A stretch of 26,387 nt of DNA, taken from Brevundimonas sp. UBA2388. Lineage in GTDB: Bacteria > Pseudomonadota > Alphaproteobacteria > Caulobacterales > Caulobacteraceae. Shown here piece by piece: positions 21,842 to 26,387 of this stretch. Positions within the stretch are counted from its first letter, which is position 1; each line of letters starts with the position of its first letter. The stretch is from assembly GCA_002343425.1 (NCBI GenBank), contig DDSO01000003.1, positions 4,029-30,415 of the forward strand, read 5' to 3'. Both the position numbers and the translations under genes were made by a program. Under the pieces are notes generated by a model. That model was not told the origin of the DNA and made no database searches. It saw only the letters and a list, made by a program, of their open reading frames with translations.

Positions 21842-22696
21842 TTATCCCCCGGTGACTTCGGCGATCGGCTGAACGTCGCAAACGGTGAAACGCGCGCCAC
21901 GCTCGGCCCGCACCTGCTCCACCATCGCGGTGAAGGCGGGGCTGGCGGGTGGTCGCACACGGACGACCGGACGCTGCGCTGCCGGCAGGGCGGCGGCGGT
22001 GCGAGCGCGGGTCATCAGATCCGGATCGACGACCTGTCCATTGGCCGCCTCGGATCCCGGTTTCAACGCCCGCACTACGTCGAGCCCGGCCACGACCCGA
22101 CCGAAGGGCGTGTACAGACCGTTCAGACCCTCATTGGTCCCGGTCATGATGAAGAACTGGCTGTTGGCGCTGTGCGGATCCTGACCGCGCGCCATGCCCA
22201 GGACGCCGGGACAGAACAGGGCCTGGGCCGCGGTCTTGAAGTCGGCCGTGACCATCATCTGGGCGTCCGGCTGGGTGAAGACCGGCATGGATCCGACAAA
22301 ACCCAGCAGACCGGCCTGACCCGTAGCGACACTGACGAAACCGAGGTCGCGCCCCCGGCGGAACTGAAACTCCCCTTCGAGGTCCGGCAGATCACTGCTG
22401 CCCTCTCCGGTGCCCAGGGGGTCGCCGGTCTGGGCCATGAAGTCCGTGAGCACACGGTGAAATTTCAGCCCGTCAAAGAAGCCCTGGTCGGACAGCGTGC
22501 GGATACGCTCGACCGACAGGGGCGCCATGCGCGGTTCCAGCTCGATCAGGATGCGGCCCTTCGCCGTGTCGATGATCAGCAGGTTCTCGGGCGCGATGGT
22601 GCGCCACTCGGGGGCCGCCGTCTGGGCGGCGACCGGGCCGGACGCGGCGAGTAGCGCCATGGAAAGCGCGCCGGCGATTGCGATCTTGAAGCTCAT
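21842..22696 (-). CDS. Secreted cyclophilin-type peptidyl-prolyl isomerase (first of tandem pair)
   Basis: A 284-residue paralogue of the downstream gene. The signal peptide is MSFKIAIAGALSMALLAASGPVAAQ. The cyclophilin core has FHRVLTDFMAQTGDPLGTGEG (Arg81, Phe86, Gln89) and ANSQFFIM (Phe181/182), with GLNGLYTPFG in the loop that carries Trp/His in eukaryotes. The same insertion and C-terminal extension are present, with the only two Cys at 162 (LFCPGVLG) and 273 (TVCDV). It is expected to assist proline isomerisation during folding of exported proteins. The ATG at 22696 lies one base after the coaD stop, with AAGG as ribosome site, so coaD and both cyclophilins form one tight transcription unit. 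Confidence 0.9.
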   Translation of the reverse strand: MSFKIAIAGALSMALLAASGPVAAQTAAPEWRTIAPENLLIIDTAKGRILIELEPRMAPLSVERIRTLSDQGFFDGLKFHRVLTDFMAQTGDPLGTGEGSSDLPDLEGEFQFRRGRDLGFVSVATGQAGLLGFVGSMPVFTQPDAQMMVTADFKTAAQALFCPGVLGMARGQDPHSANSQFFIMTGTNEGLNGLYTPFGRVVAGLDVVRALKPGSEAANGQVVDPDLMTRARTAAALPAAQRPVVRVRPPASPAFTAMVEQVRAERGARFTVCDVQPIAEVTGG

Positions 22697-22697
22697 T

Positions 22698-23180
22698 CTA
22701 ACCCTTGACCTTGGCCCGCACCATTTCAGCGACGGCGGGGCTGACGAAACTGTCGATCGCGCCGTCCAGGCGGGCGATCTCCTTGACCAGACGCGAGGCG
22801 ATGGCCTGGTGCCGCGGATCGGCCATCAGGAAGACCGTCTCGATGTCGGCATTGAGGCGCTGGTTCATCGCCGTCATCTGGAATTCGTATTCGAAGTCGG
22901 CAACCGCGCGCAGACCGCGCACGATGATGCCGGCGTCCAGTTCCTCGGCGAAATGCATCAGGAGGCTGGAGAATGGCCGGACCTCGACCCGGTCGCCCAG
23001 ATGGGCCACCTCGGCGCGGACCATGGCCACCCGCTGGTCCGTGGCGAACATCGGGCCCTTCTCGTCATTGCGAGCCACGCCGATGACCAGACGGTCGACC
23101 AGCTTCACCGCACGGCCAATGATGTCCATATGCCCGTTGGTGACGGGATCGAATGTGCCCGGATACAGGCCGATGCGCAT
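22698..23180 (-). CDS. coaD: Phosphopantetheine adenylyltransferase
   Basis: Penultimate step of coenzyme A synthesis: ATP plus 4'-phosphopantetheine gives dephospho-CoA, by a cytoplasmic hexamer. The 160-residue protein has normal family length and the nucleotidyltransferase motif GTFDPVTNGHMDII (Thr10, His18), VRGLRAVADFEYEFQMTAMN, and the C-terminal IASRLVKEIARLDG segment, equivalent to the usual ISST.VRE block. A strong ribosome site, GGGGAGGAA, lies just before the ATG at 23180. A 50-base gap with a possible hairpin separates it from the aminotransferase upstream. The two cyclophilins follow immediately. Confidence 0.97.
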   Translation of the reverse strand: MRIGLYPGTFDPVTNGHMDIIGRAVKLVDRLVIGVARNDEKGPMFATDQRVAMVRAEVAHLGDRVEVRPFSSLLMHFAEELDAGIIVRGLRAVADFEYEFQMTAMNQRLNADIETVFLMADPRHQAIASRLVKEIARLDGAIDSFVSPAVAEMVRAKVKG

Positions 23181-23204
23181 CGCTTTCCTCCCCGCGTCCC
23201 AAAG

Positions 23205-23224
23205 GGTTTAGCAGGCGCCAAACC
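23205..23224 (-). other. Small hairpin between the aminotransferase and coaD
   Basis: On the minus-strand RNA GGTTTGGC and GCTAAACC can pair (seven Watson-Crick pairs and one G-U) around a GCCU loop. It lies in the 50-base gap upstream of the coaD ribosome site. There is no U-run after it, so it is not a typical terminator; an mRNA-processing or stability element is possible. Chance is not excluded. Confidence 0.3.
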
Positions 23225-23230
23225 GCTGGC

Positions 23231-24034
23231 CTAGAGTGACTGGACCGGGTTCGAGGCCCATGCGTCCTGAAGGCGCCCGATCACGCCGGATGGCGTCTTG
23301 AAGACACGATCGCCGATAGACGCGATGGCGCAGGCCGGCGTGGCGCTGTTGCACAGGAAGGCGGCGTCGAACCGGGCGAGATCGTCGGCAAGGACCCGCT
23401 CCGTGCGGCCCGTCAGCCCGACACAGGCAAGGCCGCGCTGCACCAGCGCCTGCGCCACCCCGGCCAACATCGGCGCCTGCGGCCAGATGATGTCGTCGCC
23501 GCTGACGAATCCGATGTTCCAGAGACTGCCCTCCGAGACCCTTCCCCCTTCGTCCACGAACAGGGCGTCGTCGAAGCCGGCGGCGCGGGCGACGCGACGG
23601 GCCCGGATCAGGCCGAAGGTGGCGACGTGCTTCAGGTGCGGCGCTTCGCGGCCATAGGTCTGGAGTTGCAGGCGCGGCGAGTCGGAGAAGGGCGGAGGCG
23701 GCGGCGACAGGGCGATCATCACCCTCGGCGCACCGTGCCAGTCCGGCGTCCGGGGGCTGATGTCCGGCGAGAACAGGCTGACCCGCAACCAGCAGGCGTC
23801 GCGGCCCGCCACAGCCTTGCACATCAGGCCACGCAACCGATCCGCGCCGACCGGTTCGCCGAACAGTTCGACAGCCTCGGCTTCGAGCCGGGCCAGATGC
23901 AGGTCGAGCCCCCGCACGCCGCCCTGCTCCACCCGGAAAGAGGTGTAGCCGCCATAGTTGACCAGGGCGACGTGGGCGAGATCCTCCGCCGTGGCGGGTT
24001 GACCATCAACGTGCAGCTCAAGCGCAGCGGACAT
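23231..24034 (-). CDS. Class-IV PLP-dependent aminotransferase/aminodeoxychorismate lyase-like protein
   Basis: With the start at 24034, 267 residues of the fold-type IV group (branched-chain aminotransferase, D-amino acid aminotransferase, PabC). The PLP Lys is in APHLKHVATFGLIRARRVA (Lys135), and the cofactor Glu in GRVSEGSLWNIGFV (Glu168). GFDDALFVDEGG and the late CNSATPACAIASIGD block complete the family pattern. The length and single-domain layout fit PabC-like or DAAT-like proteins, but the substrate is not resolved. An ATG at 24049 adds MSGVI, but this lies inside one arm of the inverted element, so the later start is preferred, with GAGCGGGG as a weak ribosome site. coaD follows after 50 bases and gyrA precedes on the same strand. 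Confidence 0.82.
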   Translation of the reverse strand: MSAALELHVDGQPATAEDLAHVALVNYGGYTSFRVEQGGVRGLDLHLARLEAEAVELFGEPVGADRLRGLMCKAVAGRDACWLRVSLFSPDISPRTPDWHGAPRVMIALSPPPPPFSDSPRLQLQTYGREAPHLKHVATFGLIRARRVARAAGFDDALFVDEGGRVSEGSLWNIGFVSGDDIIWPQAPMLAGVAQALVQRGLACVGLTGRTERVLADDLARFDAAFLCNSATPACAIASIGDRVFKTPSGVIGRLQDAWASNPVQSL

Positions 24035-24041
24035 GATAACC

Positions 24042-24170
24042 CCGCTCATCCCGGCGAAAGCCGGGACCCAGTGCTTTGGGCGTTCCGGTGTCGCTGTTTC
24101 CCGCTGACATCAATCCCATCCAGCCTGCCTTGCAAAAGAACTGGGTCCCGGCTTTCGCCGGGATGAGCGG
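24042..24170. repeat. REP/BIME-like element: perfect 31-base inverted repeat around a 67-base centre
   Basis: Bases 24042-24072 and 24140-24170 are exact reverse complements over 31 bases, separated by 67 bases. Each arm holds its own palindrome, CCCGGC-(4)-GCCGGG (24050-24065 and 24047 plus 100, that is 24147-24162), giving a 6-base-pair stem; in the first-transcribed arm of gyrA mRNA the loop is GAAA, a GNRA tetraloop. The TCATCCCGGCGAAAGCCGGGA core resembles dispersed intergenic palindromes familiar from alphaproteobacterial genomes. It fills the gap between the gyrA stop (8 bases away) and the aminotransferase start, where it could end or process gyrA mRNA. No second copy is seen in this window. 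Confidence 0.9.
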
Positions 24171-24178
24171 ATCAGGTT

Positions 24179-26387
24179 TCAGCTTTCGGTGTCCGCCCCG
24201 TCCGGCGCATCACCCTCGACCGCATCCTCATCGCCGCCGCCGCTGTCGGGCAGACGCTCGACGGAGACGACCTTCTCGCCGTCGGCGGTGCGGAAGATGG
24301 TGACGCCCTGGCTGGACCGGCCGACAATGCGGACCTGATCGACCGGGGTGCGGATCATCTGGCCGCCCGAGGTGACCAGCAGCAGTTCGTCTCCGTCCTC
24401 GACCGGGAAGGAGGCGGTCAGACGGTTGCCCGCCCGCCCGCCCAGGCCGTGGGCTGTCAGCCCCTGCCCGCCCCGGCCCGTGCGCCGGTACTCATAGGCT
24501 GAAGACCGTTTGCCGAAGCCGGTCTCGGTGACCGTGAGGATGAATTGCTCGGCCGCGCCCAGTTCCGCAATGCGCTCGACACTGAGCATGGCGTCGCCGG
24601 TCGCTTCGTCGTCGGCCTCGACCGCAACGACCTCGTCCTCGCCCTCACCGGTCGCACGGCGCATGGCGGTGGCGTGTTTGACATAGGCGGCGCGTTCGTC
24701 GGGCGTGGCGTCGACCCGGCCGAGCACGGCCATGGAGATGACCGCGTCGTCCTTCTGCAGACGAACGCCGCGCACACCGGTCGAATCCCGGCCCTTGAAG
24801 ACGCGCACGTCGTCAGCCTTGAAGCGGATGGCGCGGCCCAGGGCGGTCGTCAGCATGACGTCGTCCTCGGCGGTGCACAGGGCGACGCCGACCATGTGAT
24901 CGCCGTCCTCCAGCTTCATGGCGATCTTGCCGGCCCGGTTGACCGTGGCGAAGTCGCTGAGCTTGTTGCGGCGCACGTCGCCCGAGCGGGTGGCGAACAT
25001 GATGTCGTAGTTGCCCCACTCGGCCTCGTCCTCGGGCAGGGGCAGGACGTTCATGATCGAATCGCCCGGCTCGATCGGCAGCAGGTTGACGAAGGCCTTG
25101 CCGCGCGATTGCGGATTGCCCAGCGGCAGCCGCCAGGTCTTCAGCTTGTAGGCCTTGCCGTTGGTGGCAAAGAAGAGCACCGGCGTATGGGTCGAGGCCG
25201 AGAAGACGCCGACGACGGCATCATCCTCCTTCATCGCCACGCCGCTGCGGCCCTTGCCGCCGCGATGCTGGGTCCGATAGGCGTTCAGCGCCACGCGTTT
25301 GACGTAGCCGCCGTGGGTGACAGTGACGACCATGTCCTCGCGCGGGATCAGGTCCTCGTCTTCCAGCTCATAGTCGCCTTCGCCGATCAGGGTCCGGCGC
25401 GGCACGGCGAACTCCTCGCGCACCTCCAGCAGGTCCGCACGGATCACCGCCAGGATGTTGGCGCGATCGCTGAGCAGGGTCAGGTGGCCCTGGATGGTGT
25501 CGGCCAGGCCACGCGCCTCGCCGAAGATGTCGTCGCGGCCGAGGCCGGTCAGGCGGCTCAGCGTCAGGCCCAGGATGGCGCGGGCCTGTTCGTCGGTCAG
25601 GTTCAGCTTGTCGCCCTCGACCAGCATCGAGCGCGGGTCGGCAATCAGTTCGATCAGGGCGATCATGTCGCCGACCGGCCAGCTCTTGGCCTGCAGCCGC
25701 TCGCGCGCCTCGGCCGGATCGACCGAGCTGCGGATGATGTGGATGACCTCGTCGATATTGGCGACAGCCACGGCCAGACCGACCAGCACGTGGCCGCGGT
25801 CGCGGGCCTTGGCCAGTTCGAACTTGATGCGGCGGACGACCACTTCCTCGCGGAACTCGAGGAAGGCCTCCAGCAGCTGGCGCAGCCCCATCTGGATCGG
25901 GCGGCCGTGGTTCAGGGCCAGCATGTTGACGCCGAACGAGCTCTGCATGGCGGTGAAACGCCACAGCTGGTTCAGCACCACATCCGCCGAGGCGTCGCGC
26001 TTCAGCTCGATGACCATCCGCATGCCGTCGCGGTCGGATTCGTCGCGGACGTCCGAAATGCCCTCGATCCGCTTCTCGCGGACCATTTCGACGATGCGTT
26101 CGATCAGGGTCTGTTTGTTGACCTGGAAGGGCAGCTCGGTGACCACGATGGCCTCACGATCCTTGCGGATCGTCTCGATCGTGGCCTTGCCGCGCACGAT
26201 GACCGAGCCGCGGCCATCGCGCAGGGCGTTGCGGGGGGCGGTCCGGCCCATGATCTCGCCGCCGGTCGGGAAGTCCGGGCCGGGCACGATGTCCAGCAGG
26301 GCGTCGTCGCTGATGTTCGGGTCGTCGAGCAGGGCGACGCAGGCGTCGACGATCTCGCCCAGATTATGCGGCGGGATGTTGGTCGCC
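24179..26387 (-). CDS. gyrA: DNA gyrase subunit A (N-terminus outside the window)
   Basis: The visible 735 residues run from ATNIPPHNL (about residue 177 in E. coli GyrA) to the C-terminus. GyrA forms the DNA-breaking half of the A2B2 gyrase, which introduces negative supercoils. Present: GPDFPTGGEIMG, QVNKQTLIERIVEMVREKRIEGISDVRDESDRDGM, the coiled-coil and exit-gate region, and a C-terminal DNA-wrapping beta-pinwheel with the GyrA box QHRGGKG (bases 25250-25270). The catalytic Tyr and quinolone-resistance region lie beyond the right edge, so susceptibility cannot be judged. Between two late pinwheel blades is an acidic insertion of about 40 residues (EGEDEVVAVEADDEATGDAM), absent from E. 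coli and probably an alphaproteobacterial feature. The tail is acidic. The inverted element follows 8 bases after the stop. Confidence 0.97.
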   Translation of the reverse strand, partial: ATNIPPHNLGEIVDACVALLDDPNISDDALLDIVPGPDFPTGGEIMGRTAPRNALRDGRGSVIVRGKATIETIRKDREAIVVTELPFQVNKQTLIERIVEMVREKRIEGISDVRDESDRDGMRMVIELKRDASADVVLNQLWRFTAMQSSFGVNMLALNHGRPIQMGLRQLLEAFLEFREEVVVRRIKFELAKARDRGHVLVGLAVAVANIDEVIHIIRSSVDPAEARERLQAKSWPVGDMIALIELIADPRSMLVEGDKLNLTDEQARAILGLTLSRLTGLGRDDIFGEARGLADTIQGHLTLLSDRANILAVIRADLLEVREEFAVPRRTLIGEGDYELEDEDLIPREDMVVTVTHGGYVKRVALNAYRTQHRGGKGRSGVAMKEDDAVVGVFSASTHTPVLFFATNGKAYKLKTWRLPLGNPQSRGKAFVNLLPIEPGDSIMNVLPLPEDEAEWGNYDIMFATRSGDVRRNKLSDFATVNRAGKIAMKLEDGDHMVGVALCTAEDDVMLTTALGRAIRFKADDVRVFKGRDSTGVRGVRLQKDDAVISMAVLGRVDATPDERAAYVKHATAMRRATGEGEDEVVAVEADDEATGDAMLSVERIAELGAAEQFILTVTETGFGKRSSAYEYRRTGRGGQGLTAHGLGGRAGNRLTASFPVEDGDELLLVTSGGQMIRTPVDQVRIVGRSSQGVTIFRTADGEKVVSVERLPDSGGGDEDAVEGDAPDGADTES

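Overview
The window looks like a stretch of chromosome from a high-GC alphaproteobacterium, most likely a member of the Caulobacteraceae (Brevundimonas-like). This is inferred from the strong G/C preference at third positions, the alphaproteobacterial character of GyrA, TamA/TamB, HspQ and the short Ppx/GppA protein, and a GCTAG/CCTAG-type sequence at several putative -10 positions. No species can be fixed from sequence reading alone. I see no rRNA, tRNA, CRISPR array, transposase, integrase or phage gene. Coding density is very high, no gene-free stretch reaches 150 bases, and many neighbouring genes overlap by 4 bases.

Layout. (1) 1-1100: the N-terminal part of a membrane-bound sensor histidine kinase on the minus strand, divergent from a small lipoprotein. 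(2) 1176-7702: tamA-tamB, the outer-membrane/inner-membrane translocation and assembly module. The tamB frame does not stop where the family normally ends but runs on through a convergent four-helix membrane gene (7196-7723). (3) 7833-16270: nine co-directional, tightly packed genes. They are an M20 metallohydrolase, astA, astD and astB (arginine succinyltransferase catabolism), two GNAT acetyltransferases, two small membrane proteins and a KgtP-type 2-oxoglutarate permease. No astC or astE is present, and the M20 enzyme is a candidate stand-in for AstE. (4) 16267-18460: a membrane-anchored LytTR regulator divergent from an acyltransferase-3 membrane protein, with essentially no space between the two start codons. 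(5) 18427-19699: phhA (phenylalanine hydroxylase) and hspQ on the minus strand. (6) 19832-20956: a Ppx/GppA phosphatase on the plus strand. (7) 20953-26387, minus strand, in transcription order: gyrA (N-terminus outside the window), a 129-base element with perfect 31-base inverted arms, a class-IV aminotransferase, coaD, and two tandem secreted cyclophilins.

How it fits together. The clearest functional unit is the arginine-to-glutamate route (AstA, AstB, AstD plus a hydrolase), with a possible link to 2-oxoglutarate through the terminal permease. TamA/TamB is a classical envelope pair. The rest is housekeeping (GyrA, CoaD, cyclophilins, HspQ, PhhA, Ppx). All four convergent gene pairs overlap at their 3' ends, leaving no room for ordinary intergenic terminators. 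I did not find an obviously new defence or mobile system. The most unusual features are the tamB run-through, the LytTR/acyltransferase junction with a 21-base-periodic repeat, the M20 enzyme heading the ast operon, the two-cysteine tandem cyclophilins, and the inverted element that reaches the start of the aminotransferase gene.
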